The notes: a model not told the origin generated them from the sequence alone. Positions 16,335 to 25,469 are shown, numbered from the stretch's first letter. The stretch is 64,000 nt of DNA from Pararhizobium sp. (GCA_017794825.1 CP051237.1:5505342-5569341), one strand, 5' to 3'. Made by a program: numbers and translations.

Positions 16335-17945
16335 TCAGGACTTGAAATCCTGGATGATCATGTCGCTTGCCTTCTCGGCAATCATGACAGTCGGAGCGTT
16401 TGTGTTACCCGAGGTAATCATTGGCATTACTGATGCGTCGACGACACGCAGTCCATCAATTCCATGTACTTTCAGTCGATTATCGACAACAGCGGCCTCG
16501 TCATTGCCCATTTTGAGCGTGCCGACTGGATGAAAAATTGTGGTGCCAATATTGCCGGCAGCTTGTGTCAAGTCATCGTCGCTTTGGCATTGCATGCCAG
16601 GCAGATATTCGTCTGGTCTGTATTTTGACATAGCCGGCTGCGCGAGAATGTTTCTGGTAATGCGAATTGAACGGATGGCCGTTTGTCTGTCTGCTTCAGT
16701 ACTGAGATAGTTCGGCGCGATAACCGGCGCGTCACGCCAGTCGGCGGAACGAATGCTGACCTTGCCCCTGCTGTGTGGTCTGAGGTTGCACACTGATGCA
16801 GTGATCGCGGGAAACGCGTGAAGCGGATCTCCAAACTTGTCGAGTGAAAGAGGCTGAACATGATACTCGAGATCGGGTGTCTCAAGGGATTGTTCCGATT
16901 TGACGAATGCGCCAAGCTGGCTGGGCGCCATGGACATTGGCCCTGAACGCAACAGGGCGTATTCCATAGCGATCGACATCTTGCCGAACAAATTTGAGGC
17001 GCGTTGATTGAGCGTCTTTGCGTTGCTTATCCGGTAAATTGTCCTGAGTTGAAGATGGTCCTGGAGATTTTGTCCGATTGCATCGTTCTCATGTATGCAA
17101 TCGATGCCGAACTCAGCCAGGGTGTCAGGCGGCCCCAAACCGGACAGCATCATCAATTGTGGAGAATTGACGGCGCCTGCGCTCAGCAATACTTCGCAAC
17201 GGCTTTCTGCAAGAAACGGCTGCCCGTCTCGACAGAATTTCACGCCGGTTACCCTTTTGTCACGTATAACGAGTTCAGTCGCCTGAGCTTTCGTAACGAC
17301 TTCCAGATTGGGGCGGGAACGGACAGGCTTAAGAAACCCGCGCGCCATGTTCCACCGGAAACCGTTTTTCTGATTGACCTGAAAGTAGCTGCAGCCTTCG
17401 TTGTCGCCGCGATTGAAGTCATCAACTTTCGGAATGCCCGCCTGTTCGCACGCATCCCGAAAACTGTCGAGCACATCCCACCTCAGCCGCTGCTTGTCGA
17501 CGCGCAGCTCACCTCCGTGTCCATGAAGGTGATCATCATCAGTCAGATAATGGTCTTCTGATTTCAGAAAGTAGGGCAGGACGTCGTCCCAGCCCCAACC
17601 GGTGTTTCCGAGTTGCCGCCAGCGGTCATAATCTGAACACTGGCCGCGCATGTATATCATGCCGTTTATTGATGAGCAGCCGCCAAGAATCTTGCCGCGG
17701 GGGTATGCAATCGAACGACCATTGAGTCCTTTTTCCGCCTCGGTGCGAAATCCCCAGTCCGTGCGCGGATTGCCGATGCAGTAAAGATAGCCAACAGGGA
17801 TTTTCACCCAGATATAATCGTCGTTCCCCCCTGCCTCAATTAGCAACACTTTTCGGTCGGGATGTTCTGAAAGACGGTTTGCAAGCACGCACCCGGCGGA
17901 TCCTCCGCCGATGATGACGTAGTCGAACAGTCCTGCGGAATTCAC
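16335..17945 (-). CDS. GMC family oxidoreductase (choline dehydrogenase-like)
   Basis: A 536-residue FAD enzyme. The N-terminal GGGSAGCV (13-20) starts the ADP-binding fold, followed by PRGKILGGCSSINGMIYMRG, the GMC signature near residue 83. The active-site pair appears as His472 (FHPVGTLKMG) and Asn514 (SGNTNAPT). Members oxidise alcohols such as choline, polyethylene glycol or long-chain alcohols. The substrate is not evident, since no betaine aldehyde dehydrogenase or betI is adjacent. The start is GTG 17945 with a strong GGGAGGAGA. It stands as a single gene. Confidence 0.92.
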   Translation of the reverse strand: MNSAGLFDYVIIGGGSAGCVLANRLSEHPDRKVLLIEAGGNDDYIWVKIPVGYLYCIGNPRTDWGFRTEAEKGLNGRSIAYPRGKILGGCSSINGMIYMRGQCSDYDRWRQLGNTGWGWDDVLPYFLKSEDHYLTDDDHLHGHGGELRVDKQRLRWDVLDSFRDACEQAGIPKVDDFNRGDNEGCSYFQVNQKNGFRWNMARGFLKPVRSRPNLEVVTKAQATELVIRDKRVTGVKFCRDGQPFLAESRCEVLLSAGAVNSPQLMMLSGLGPPDTLAEFGIDCIHENDAIGQNLQDHLQLRTIYRISNAKTLNQRASNLFGKMSIAMEYALLRSGPMSMAPSQLGAFVKSEQSLETPDLEYHVQPLSLDKFGDPLHAFPAITASVCNLRPHSRGKVSIRSADWRDAPVIAPNYLSTEADRQTAIRSIRITRNILAQPAMSKYRPDEYLPGMQCQSDDDLTQAAGNIGTTIFHPVGTLKMGNDEAAVVDNRLKVHGIDGLRVVDASVMPMITSGNTNAPTVMIAEKASDMIIQDFKS

Positions 17946-18152
17946 GGCTCTCCTCCCGATCCATGCAGTTGAAAGGTTGAACGGATTTACCTTGTTACGA
18001 AATCAAATTCAGGTCCAGAATACCCTGAATGCCATTTCATCCAAATCAGCGTTTGAATGAAGATACTAGTCCGCAGAAATGTGGAAAATACCAATCAGAT
18101 TAACTTTGATGTGGAACATAGTTGATTTTCTCATTTTTCATTATATGAATAC

Positions 18153-18180
18153 TTGCTGAACATTTGCTACTTAATACACT
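18153..18180 (+). promoter_or_regulatory. candidate promoter of the sRNA
   Basis: TTGCTG (18153-18158) and TACACT (18175-18180) with a 16-nt spacer sit just upstream of three stacked hairpins. Transcription would begin near 18187. This is the only convincing rightward promoter in the gap. Confidence 0.4.
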
Positions 18181-18186
18181 AAATAG

Positions 18187-18326
18187 CAGAAATAAGTATT
18201 AGTAAGTTTTCAGGGTGCAAATATTGCATACCCTGGCATGGCCGGTAAGCCCTGTTTTTTAAAACAATACCGGTCTTCCCCGCAAGCTAGCGATCCGCCC
18301 GTCGCTTCCTTGCGGGGAATTTTTTG
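18187..18326 (+). ncRNA. candidate small RNA with three stem-loops
   Basis: There are three consecutive hairpins on the plus strand between two leftward genes. Hairpin 1 spans 18211-18235 (CAGGG paired with CCCTG). Hairpin 2 spans 18240-18275 (GGCCGGTA with TACCGGTC, and an inner TGTTTT with AAAACA). Hairpin 3 spans 18276-18319 and ends in six Ts. The layout resembles regulatory sRNAs of rhizobia. No ORF with a start and Shine-Dalgarno lies inside. The 5' end is inferred from the promoter at 18153-18180. The family was not identified. Confidence 0.6.
18276..18326 (+). terminator. intrinsic terminator of the candidate sRNA
   Basis: The stem TTCCCCGCAAG (18276-18286) pairs with CTTGCGGGGAA (18309-18319). 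An inner stem AGCGA/TCGCT closes a TCCGCCCG loop, and TTTTTT follows directly. The T-run exists only on the plus strand, so it does not serve the leftward gene ending at 18354. Confidence 0.8.
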
Positions 18327-18353
18327 TCAAAATTCGTCTTTCGACCTTTGGCT

Positions 18354-19142
18354 TTAACGGGACCAACCGGCCTTGCTGAAAAAGTTGTTCGAGAATTTGG
18401 AAAACATGATCTGTGTCCTGTTCAGACCGTCACGTGGTTTGTAGCCGATATGTTCACGAGCCCTGGCGAGTGGATAGTAGCTGTTTGCAACGTCGGAGGT
18501 AATGTTGAGCGCAGTAAATCCGTGATTCTCCGCGGTTACTGAACACTCTATCGCCTGAAGGAAATCAGCATCGCTCAGCCACATCTCCCGAAGTCTCTTC
18601 GGCGCCTTGAGTACATTTTCGCGAACATTGTAACGTGGCGTCCATCCAAGCCGCAGGCAGAGGACATCTGGATGTGAAGCCAAGAGTTTTTCGCAATGAA
18701 GCTTTGATACGCCAAAATTGCCGGTGGGTTTCGGAGGCAAGTTCTCTGTGACCCGACGCCCTGTCTCGCGATAACCACCCATCACATGAAGGCTGCTGGC
18801 AAACACCACACGATTGACGAGATGCATTTTGCAAGCCTTCAAAACGTTGAGTGTGCAGTCGATATTCTGAGATTTGAGCGTATCAGGCGAGGAATTGACT
18901 TTTGGCGTCCCTGCCAGATGTATGACGATGTCCACACCGGCGAACAGCTGCATCCAATTGCCTGGAAACGCCAGATTGGCAATTTTTACATTGAGATTGG
19001 GATGCGGAATCTGATCGATAAATACCGTATTATAGTTGTGTTTTGCCAATCCGCGCGCGAGTTTCGAACCAAGATTTCCAGTCGCTCCGGTTATCAACAG
19101 AACGGGCTCGGGCTTCAAAGTGTCATGACCGTTTGTTGGCAC
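18354..19142 (-). CDS. NAD-dependent epimerase/dehydratase, uronate dehydrogenase-like, atypical active site
   Basis: A 262-residue extended SDR. The Rossmann motif TGATGNLG (18-25) is intact, and the segment ending REMWLSDADFLQAIECSV resembles bacterial uronate dehydrogenases. In the catalytic YxxxK position the sequence reads FGVSK: Phe143 replaces the tyrosine while Lys147 is kept, and Ser116/117 are present. Loss of the tyrosine would be expected to impair oxidoreductase activity, so it may be a degenerate or re-purposed enzyme. A single gene, with an AT-rich upstream region. Confidence 0.8.
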   Translation of the reverse strand: MPTNGHDTLKPEPVLLITGATGNLGSKLARGLAKHNYNTVFIDQIPHPNLNVKIANLAFPGNWMQLFAGVDIVIHLAGTPKVNSSPDTLKSQNIDCTLNVLKACKMHLVNRVVFASSLHVMGGYRETGRRVTENLPPKPTGNFGVSKLHCEKLLASHPDVLCLRLGWTPRYNVRENVLKAPKRLREMWLSDADFLQAIECSVTAENHGFTALNITSDVANSYYPLARAREHIGYKPRDGLNRTQIMFSKFSNNFFSKAGWSR

Positions 19143-19430
19143 GATTCTATCTCTGAATGAAATTGACGGAATGCAATTCCAAACGCTGTAGCATTGTATT
19201 TTTTAGAAGTGTTTTGTTTTACTGTGCTAAAACAATTTGATGTGATGCGCAAGTTGGCGACAAGATGGCGATAAAAAAATATTTCCGACTTAAATAATCT
19301 GCATCAATATTGTGCCGTCGCCTAAAAAATAAGCGCTAAAGTAGATTAATTTATGCAATTATTGATTGTGTATATTTATTCTCCTACCATTAATTGTTTT
19401 CCGTTTATTTGCCTGGTTGACAGCGTATGG
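19143..19430. other. AT-rich intergenic region
   Basis: This is 288 bp of distinctly AT-rich sequence between two leftward genes. No terminator hairpin, RNA gene or coding frame with a credible start was recognised. It probably carries the promoter of the SDR gene at 18354-19142. Confidence 0.4.
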
Positions 19431-20561
19431 TCAGGCGGCTGTCATAGAGATCGCGTAATCTTTCGCCGAGCGGCGCTGATACTCAAGGTTCAAGCGTTCA
19501 ACAAGTTGAAACATTTCAGCAACCGCCTTGTCGTCTTGATAACGTCGCATGGCTTGCATGTGACGATCCATGATCTGACCGGGGAACGGTTCACTATTTC
19601 CTTTGGCTGCATCCCGCCAGAGTAAAGTTGACTGTACAAATACCTCACCAATCGACCTCTGGATTCCACAAGAGGTGAGCAGAGAAGCAATGGAGGCGCG
19701 GCGCCCATCGACGAGGATTGCGCGGACTCGCGCCCTGCCCATTCCGGATATGGCGGCTATTGAGGCAGCGAAGAATTCGATGTTTCCTTTGCACAGTACA
19801 TGCATGAGGAACGCCGGAGAAAGGTCACCGCGAATTCTCAAATGTTCCACCAGCGCCGGAATTTCTGCATCACGCACGTTGTCCGTTAGCGTGTGGATCG
19901 CCCTTTCGCAGGCGGACGCCGTGACTGAGGATACTCGCCCGATTCCAACAACGGACGAGACAAAACGCGATCCCGCCAAGGCATGCCCAACCTTGAAGAT
20001 GAGCGCATGGCGGACGTCGCATGGCAAGTCGTCTCGATCGATCAGCCTTGATCGAACATCTACATCGTCCTCGAAACGCTCCCAGATCCGATTGAATGAA
20101 ACGCTTGCTATTCTGGCCTTGCGATTTTGAAGAAGTTCACTGACCGCGAGGTTACAGCCGACTTCAGCCACCGCCGCACAAACGGAAGAAGACAAGTTTT
20201 GACGCATGGCGACTGCAAGCTGCAGTCCGGGTCTGCTGTCTGCAACCAAATCAACAAGATCGGAGTCCCCCAGAACCGGCGAGCAACTTACCACAAGTCC
20301 AGCGACGTCGAGCTGGTCGCTTGCGAGACCCATTATTACGGCGCGAGGAATTCGCGAACTGAAACATATCGCTTCAGCAAGTCCGAAGCGAACGAGCGGA
20401 GACGGGTCATCGAGCAGGAAGATCATCGCGGCTTCAGCCGCCCTGGCCTCATCTTCAGACATGCTTGACTGGATGTAGGCTCTGCCCAAAGCATTCGCAG
20501 CCTTGGCCCTATCAATTGCCTTTGCCTGTTTCGACCACTGGAGGAATTTTTCGACGATCAT
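19431..20561 (-). CDS. DUF2336 domain-containing protein
   Basis: A 376-residue, almost wholly alpha-helical protein with HEAT-like repeats, visible for instance as DDPSPLVRFGLAEAICFSSR near residue 50. It matches the DUF2336 family found across alphaproteobacteria, which has no defined function. There is no signal peptide or membrane helix, so it is likely cytoplasmic. ATG at 20561; it is divergent from the CoA-ester lyase gene, 157 bp apart. Confidence 0.85.
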   Translation of the reverse strand: MIVEKFLQWSKQAKAIDRAKAANALGRAYIQSSMSEDEARAAEAAMIFLLDDPSPLVRFGLAEAICFSSRIPRAVIMGLASDQLDVAGLVVSCSPVLGDSDLVDLVADSRPGLQLAVAMRQNLSSSVCAAVAEVGCNLAVSELLQNRKARIASVSFNRIWERFEDDVDVRSRLIDRDDLPCDVRHALIFKVGHALAGSRFVSSVVGIGRVSSVTASACERAIHTLTDNVRDAEIPALVEHLRIRGDLSPAFLMHVLCKGNIEFFAASIAAISGMGRARVRAILVDGRRASIASLLTSCGIQRSIGEVFVQSTLLWRDAAKGNSEPFPGQIMDRHMQAMRRYQDDKAVAEMFQLVERLNLEYQRRSAKDYAISMTAA

Positions 20562-20718
20562 GTTTCGATAACCGGGTCCGACGTTGCAGTTGTCCAGTCA
20601 ATAACGCCGAATAGTTTACGTTCCGTTCACCATGTTCATTAACCGCCTTACACTGTAAGAAACGCTGCCGCCATCACGATGCGGACGCTGAATATGACAT
20701 TTGTAGAAGGCCCGACGA

Positions 20719-21612
20719 ATGAGATCCTATCTTTTTGTGCCTGCTGATTCGGAAAGGAAACTGGAGAAGTCACTGCAATCCAACGCGGATTGCCTGCTGA
20801 TCGATCTTGAGGATTCGGTTTCGCTCTCGAGAAAAGAGAGCGCGAGAACTCTGGCTTCAAACTTTGTCGAACGGCAACGCAGGGAAAAGGATCACACAGC
20901 TATAGTCATAAGGATCAATTCCCTGGCGAGCGGAATGACGGATGACGATCTCGCAGCGATCATCCCAGCCCGTCCGGACGGCGTACTGTTGCCCAAATCG
21001 GAGCATGGCGCCGATGTCCAGAAGTTGTCCGCCATGATCGCAGTGCATGAAGCCAAATCCGGGATCGAAAGCGGAACTGTTGGTATTCATGCGCTCGTTA
21101 CCGAAACTGCAAAAGGTCTGCTCAATGCAGGCACTTACATTGGCGCATCCAGCCGATTGAAATCGATTTCCTGGGGCGCGGAAGATCTGTCCGCGGATCT
21201 GGGCGTGGAAACCAGCAGAGATGACAATGGCGCCTACACAGATGTGTTCCGGCTTGCCCGCTCTTCCGCGCTTCTCGCAGCGGCCTCCGCCGGCGTCATG
21301 GCTGTCGACACGGTTTTTGTCGATTTCCAGAATGATGCGGGTCTGGAAGCGGAGTGCCGAGCTGCGGTGCGTGACGGTTTTTCAGGCAAAATGGCGATCC
21401 ATCCAAACCAGGTGGAGACCATCAATCGCGTTTTCACGCCTTCGACCGCAGCAATAGTACAGGCGCAACGTATTGTCTCGCTGTTCAAGCTATCGGGACC
21501 TGACGCTGGTGTTCTCAGCCTTGACGGTAAGATGGTGGACCGCCCTCACCTGCGCCAGGCCGAACGTATCTTGGCGCGCGCGCGTGACGCCGGCATCGAC
21601 CCGTCGGATTGA
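20719..21612 (+). CDS. CoA ester lyase (HpcH/HpaI aldolase, citrate lyase beta-like)
   Basis: A 297-residue TIM-barrel lyase. The family blocks are MRSYLFVPADSERKLEKS at the N-terminus, LIDLEDSVS near 34, a substrate-binding Arg region IRINS near 75, LLPKSE near 94, the ETAKGLLNA loop near 130 and WGAEDLSADLG near 155. Such enzymes cleave malyl-CoA, citramalyl-CoA or related acyl-CoA esters with Mg2+. The specific substrate is not shown by context. It is a single gene. Confidence 0.9.
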   Translation: MRSYLFVPADSERKLEKSLQSNADCLLIDLEDSVSLSRKESARTLASNFVERQRREKDHTAIVIRINSLASGMTDDDLAAIIPARPDGVLLPKSEHGADVQKLSAMIAVHEAKSGIESGTVGIHALVTETAKGLLNAGTYIGASSRLKSISWGAEDLSADLGVETSRDDNGAYTDVFRLARSSALLAAASAGVMAVDTVFVDFQNDAGLEAECRAAVRDGFSGKMAIHPNQVETINRVFTPSTAAIVQAQRIVSLFKLSGPDAGVLSLDGKMVDRPHLRQAERILARARDAGIDPSD

Positions 21613-21718
21613 CGCGTTTCAGTCGCACCAATTCCAAGATCTGCGTTCCAAGTCCATAAACGCGTCGTCGAGGACGATCACACCCGCATAGCCAAGAGAG
21701 GTTTACGGAATGGCGGCG

Positions 21719-22300
21719 TCAAGCCGTAGCATCGTCCAACCAGGTCACAATATCGTCGAGCACGGGTCTCGGCCTCTCGGTCGGCGGCACAGTTGGAGTT
21801 CCGATATGGATAAAACCCGCGATATTCTCGTCACCAGCAATCCCGAGAGATGCAAGGGCGTCGGCGTCATCCGCCATCCACTCCGTCAGCCAACTTCCGG
21901 AATAGCCATATGCATTCGCCGCCATGAGCAACGCCATGCAGCTTGCTCCTGCTGACAGAATTTGTTCCCACTTCGGAATCTTTGGATGCTCGGCCGCACG
22001 GCTCACCACGGCGATTACGACTGGCGCCCTGTCGAACCGTGTGCTTTCGACTTGGAGCGCCTCCCCGGAAAGGTCGGGCCACCGCTCCATTGCGATAGAC
22101 CGAAATTTGTCATTCAGACGCAGTCTGCTATCTCCTGCGACAACAATAAAGCGCCAGGGCGCGAGCTTTCCGTGGTCGGGCACGCGCGATGCAATTGCCA
22201 GAATTTTTCGAATGGTTTCACGGTCTGGACCGGGTTCGCCAAGGAAATTTGCCGGTATGGTTCGGCGGCTCTCAAGGTACTTTGATAATGCTTCGTTCAC
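21719..22300 (-). CDS. nitroreductase family protein (YdjA-like)
   Basis: A 193-residue FMN-dependent enzyme of the short YdjA-type nitroreductase subgroup. Visible features are SRRTIPANFL at the N-terminus, ASRVPDHGKLAPWRF near 35-50 (the FMN/phosphate-binding region) and HIGTP near the C-terminus. It would reduce nitro compounds, quinones or enones with NAD(P)H. It starts with GTG at 22300 after GAGGAG. Single gene, convergent with the CoA-ester lyase. Confidence 0.9.
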   Translation of the reverse strand: MNEALSKYLESRRTIPANFLGEPGPDRETIRKILAIASRVPDHGKLAPWRFIVVAGDSRLRLNDKFRSIAMERWPDLSGEALQVESTRFDRAPVVIAVVSRAAEHPKIPKWEQILSAGASCMALLMAANAYGYSGSWLTEWMADDADALASLGIAGDENIAGFIHIGTPTVPPTERPRPVLDDIVTWLDDATA

Positions 22301-22385
22301 GGGCGCTCCTCATTCCCAAATCGGTTTGGCCTTGAAATTGCCAATACTATGGTTTTCAAACAAGCAGGTTAACACTGGAATCGTC

Positions 22386-23327
22386 ATGACATCGCTGAAC
22401 CGCTTTTTCGTGCTGGGGGCAATTTGCCTGTTGATATTGTCCCGACCAGTCGGCGTGTTCGCTCAGGAAATCGAGACTCTTACTGCGCCATCAACCGCGC
22501 TGTTCCCGGGTTTGACGGAATTTGCGCCGCAATCCATGTCTCCATCGGAAACACCGGAAGGCACTTACAATATCCGGCTGGAAGCAAAACTGACAGGAGA
22601 CGGCGCACCGCTGAAACATGGCCTTGTATGGCGGGTTTTTGACCCTACGACGGACGAAAGCGGCAAGATGCCGCTTCTTGCTCAGTCGGAAGGGGGGGAA
22701 GCCCTCTTCGAATTCGAGCCCGGGGAGTACCTCGTCCATGTCGCGTTTGGTTTGGCGGGCGTTACGAAGAAATTGATCGTTCCTGTCTATGCTCCTGATA
22801 ACCGGGATTTCATTCTCAACGCCGGGGGCCTTGTTCTCGACGCAGTGTCCGGCAATGACGGCAGAATACCGATTTCAAAACTCAGTTTTTCAATTTACGC
22901 CGATGAACGTGATGACAACGAGCAGAGGCCGCTGGTGATCGCCAAGGTCAAGCCAAATCAGATCGTGCGTCTTAATGAAGGAACCTACCATGTTGTTTCC
23001 GAATACGGGAACGTGAATGCAGTGATCCGTTCGGACATCAGGGTAGAGGCAGGAAAGCTGACAGAGGCGACGATACAACACCGCGCGGCCAACCTCACGC
23101 TTAAACTCGTCGCCGAGGTAGGCGGAGAGGCCATCGCTGACACCGCCTGGTCAATCACCAACTCCGCAGGCGACTTGATCAGTGAAAGCGTAGGCGCCTT
23201 TCCTTCGCTAGTTCTGGCGGAAGGTCAGTATACGGCCATCGCTCGGCACAAAGACAATCTGTATCGACGTGATTTCCAGGTCGTTGCCGGACGTGACACA
23301 GATGTCGAAGTCATCCTGGATCAGTAG
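22386..23327 (+). CDS. secreted protein of unknown function with three beta-sandwich-like repeats
   Basis: A 313-residue protein with a signal peptide (MTSLNRFFVLGAICLLILSR..., cleavage near FAQ-E at about 28). The mature part shows three units of about 75-85 residues, each ending in a similar strand-turn: FEPGEYLVHVAFG, RLNEGTYHVVSEYG and LAEGQYTAIARH. This suggests tandem Ig-like or carboxypeptidase-regulatory-like folds. No catalytic motif was seen. It is probably periplasmic or surface-associated. An upstream-extended frame exists from 21924, but ATG 22386 alone gives a signal peptide. It ends 43 bp before the convergent thrS. Confidence 0.8.
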   Translation: MTSLNRFFVLGAICLLILSRPVGVFAQEIETLTAPSTALFPGLTEFAPQSMSPSETPEGTYNIRLEAKLTGDGAPLKHGLVWRVFDPTTDESGKMPLLAQSEGGEALFEFEPGEYLVHVAFGLAGVTKKLIVPVYAPDNRDFILNAGGLVLDAVSGNDGRIPISKLSFSIYADERDDNEQRPLVIAKVKPNQIVRLNEGTYHVVSEYGNVNAVIRSDIRVEAGKLTEATIQHRAANLTLKLVAEVGGEAIADTAWSITNSAGDLISESVGAFPSLVLAEGQYTAIARHKDNLYRRDFQVVAGRDTDVEVILDQ

Positions 23328-23370
23328 AATGTCGATGTCCGGATCGCGGTCGATCCGGACATGATCGTTT

Positions 23371-25335
23371 CTAGGATTCACCCGCCTCCTGGCGCCTGAT
23401 GTCCGGTGGTATTGCTTCATCCACAAGCATGGATAAAGCTTCGTCAAGCGGCAGCGACTGCTGATCTCTGCTGCCGAGACGTCGCATATTGACGGTGTTT
23501 TCCTCGGCTTCGCGTTTGCCGCATACGAGAATGACCGGAACCTTAGTCAGCGAATGTTCCCTGACCTTGTAGTTGATCTTCTCGTTTCTGAAGTCGGTTT
23601 CCACTTTAAGACCCGCTTTTTTCAGCCGGTCAGCAACCTGTTGGCCGTACTGATCTGCGTCAGAGGTGATCGTTGCCACCACCACATGGAGCGGCGCGAA
23701 CCAAAGTGGAAAATGCCCGGTGTAGTTCTCGATAAGGATGCCGAGAAAGCGCTCCATCGACCCACAGATCGCGCGATGGATCATGACCGGCTGTTTCTTT
23801 TCCGAATCTCTGTCGATGTAAAACGCCCCGAAGCGTTCAGGCAGATTGAAGTCCACCTGAGTCGTGCCGCATTGCCATTCACGTCCGATGGCGTCACGCA
23901 GCGTGTATTCGAATTTCGGGCCGTAGAAAGCGCCCTCGCCGGGCAATATGCCGGTCTTTATCCTGCCTTCCGACTGCGCCTCGATAATCGCCAGCACTTC
24001 CGACATGACGGCTTCAGCACGGTCCCACAGGGCGTCGTCGCCCACCCGCTTTTCGGGGCGCGTGGACAATTTTACAGTGAACTCGTCGAAGCCGAAATCG
24101 GCATAGGTGCTGAGGATCAGGTCGTTGATTCGCAGGCACTCCGCGGCCATTTGCTCGTCGGTGCAGAAGACGTGCGCATCGTCCTGCGTGAATCCGCGCA
24201 CGCGCATGAGCCCATGCAGAGCGCCAGAAGGTTCATACCGGTGTACGGAACCAAACTCCGCGAGCCTCACCGGTAGCTCCCTGTAACTTTTCAGGCCGTG
24301 TTTGAATATCTGAACGTGGCCCGGACAGTTCATCGGTTTGATCGCGAAGACACGTTCATCCTCTGTCTTGGTGATGAACATGTTCTCGCGATACCAATCC
24401 CAGTGCCCGGAAGTCTCCCATAGAGCCTTGTCCAGGATCTGAGGAGCGTTGACTTCCTGATAACCGTGCTCCTCGGTCCGCCTGCGCATGTAGCTGATGA
24501 GATTCTGGAACATGCGCCATCCCTTCGGATGCCAGAAAACCACGCCCGGCCCTTCTTCCTGGAAATGGAACAAATCCATTTCCCTGCCGAGACGACGATG
24601 GTCACGTTTCTCGGCCTCTTCGAGCATATGAAGATAAGCGTCGAGTTCCTCTTGATCCGCCCAGGCAGTGCCGTAAATGCGCGTCAGCATGGGGTTGTTG
24701 GCGTCGCCACGCCAGTAGGCGCCGGCGACCTTCATCAGTTTGAAGGCGTTGCCGATCTGGCCCGTCGAAGCCATATGGGGTCCACGGCAAAGATCGAACC
24801 AGTCACCCTGGCTGTAGATCTTCACGTCCTCGCCTTCTGGAATAGCGTCCACCAATTGCACCTTGTAGGACTCGCCCATATCCGAGAAAGTTTTCTTCGC
24901 CTTTTCCCGAGACCAGACTTCCTTTTGGAAAGGCTTGTTGCGAGCAATGATCTCCCGCATCTTTTTTTCGATTTTGGGAAGGTCGTCGGGAGTGAAGGGC
25001 TGGTTGCGCGCAAAGTCGTAATAGAATCCATTCTCGATAACGGGTCCGATCGTGACTTGCGTGCCCGGATAGAGTTCCTGCACGGCTTCCGCCATGACAT
25101 GCGCGGCGTCATGCCGTATCAGTTCCTGTGCGCGGGGATCTTCACGGGTAAGAATTTGCAATTCACCCGCAACAACCGGATCGTCGAGATCCTGGACAGT
25201 CCCGTCAATGGCGATCGCCACCGCCTTCTTGGCGAGGGACTTCGAAATGCTCTGAGCGACGTCGCGTCCGGTCGTTCCAGTTTCGAAACGACGTTCTGAA
25301 CCGTCAGGGAATATAAGGGGAATCAGTTCTGGCAC
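23371..25335 (-). CDS. thrS: threonine--tRNA ligase
   Basis: A 654-residue class II aminoacyl-tRNA synthetase of the expected length. In order it has an N-terminal TGS domain (1-60), the second additional domain with the HDAAHVMAEAVQELYPG editing motif near 75, the catalytic core with KPMNCPGHVQIFKHG (a zinc ligand Cys) and VRGFTQDDAHVFC, and the C-terminal anticodon-binding domain (from about 550). It charges tRNA-Thr. It starts with GTG at 25335 behind AGGAG. A stem-loop in the leader (25385-25426) may influence expression. Confidence 0.97.
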   Translation of the reverse strand: MPELIPLIFPDGSERRFETGTTGRDVAQSISKSLAKKAVAIAIDGTVQDLDDPVVAGELQILTREDPRAQELIRHDAAHVMAEAVQELYPGTQVTIGPVIENGFYYDFARNQPFTPDDLPKIEKKMREIIARNKPFQKEVWSREKAKKTFSDMGESYKVQLVDAIPEGEDVKIYSQGDWFDLCRGPHMASTGQIGNAFKLMKVAGAYWRGDANNPMLTRIYGTAWADQEELDAYLHMLEEAEKRDHRRLGREMDLFHFQEEGPGVVFWHPKGWRMFQNLISYMRRRTEEHGYQEVNAPQILDKALWETSGHWDWYRENMFITKTEDERVFAIKPMNCPGHVQIFKHGLKSYRELPVRLAEFGSVHRYEPSGALHGLMRVRGFTQDDAHVFCTDEQMAAECLRINDLILSTYADFGFDEFTVKLSTRPEKRVGDDALWDRAEAVMSEVLAIIEAQSEGRIKTGILPGEGAFYGPKFEYTLRDAIGREWQCGTTQVDFNLPERFGAFYIDRDSEKKQPVMIHRAICGSMERFLGILIENYTGHFPLWFAPLHVVVATITSDADQYGQQVADRLKKAGLKVETDFRNEKINYKVREHSLTKVPVILVCGKREAEENTVNMRRLGSRDQQSLPLDEALSMLVDEAIPPDIRRQEAGES

Positions 25336-25384
25336 TGGTTTTACTCCTATCCAGTCCCGCCAACGAATGCGGGTGGTTGAACTT

Positions 25385-25426
25385 CGGTTTTCGTCAGACG
25401 TCCTAACTGGACGTCCTCGAAAACCG
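25385..25426 (-). promoter_or_regulatory. stem-loop between yidD and thrS
   Basis: The outer stem CGGTTTTCG/CGAAAACCG (9 bp; 25385-25393 with 25418-25426) encloses an inner stem built on two GACGTC palindromes (25397-25402 and 25410-25415) with a small TAACT loop. There is no T-run, so this is not a classical terminator. It lies 50 bases upstream of the thrS start, in its likely leader. Confidence 0.45.
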
Positions 25427-25469
25427 CGGGCCTTTTAGCGCAACTTGTCCTTGGTGAAAACCTCGAATG

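Noticed and set aside
18276..18326. Terminator of the leftward SDR gene
   Set aside because: The T-run is only on the plus strand. On the minus strand the hairpin is followed by mixed sequence, so it was assigned to the rightward sRNA candidate.
23554..25299. Long rightward frames opposite thrS
   Set aside because: They are antisense shadows of a fully conserved synthetase gene.
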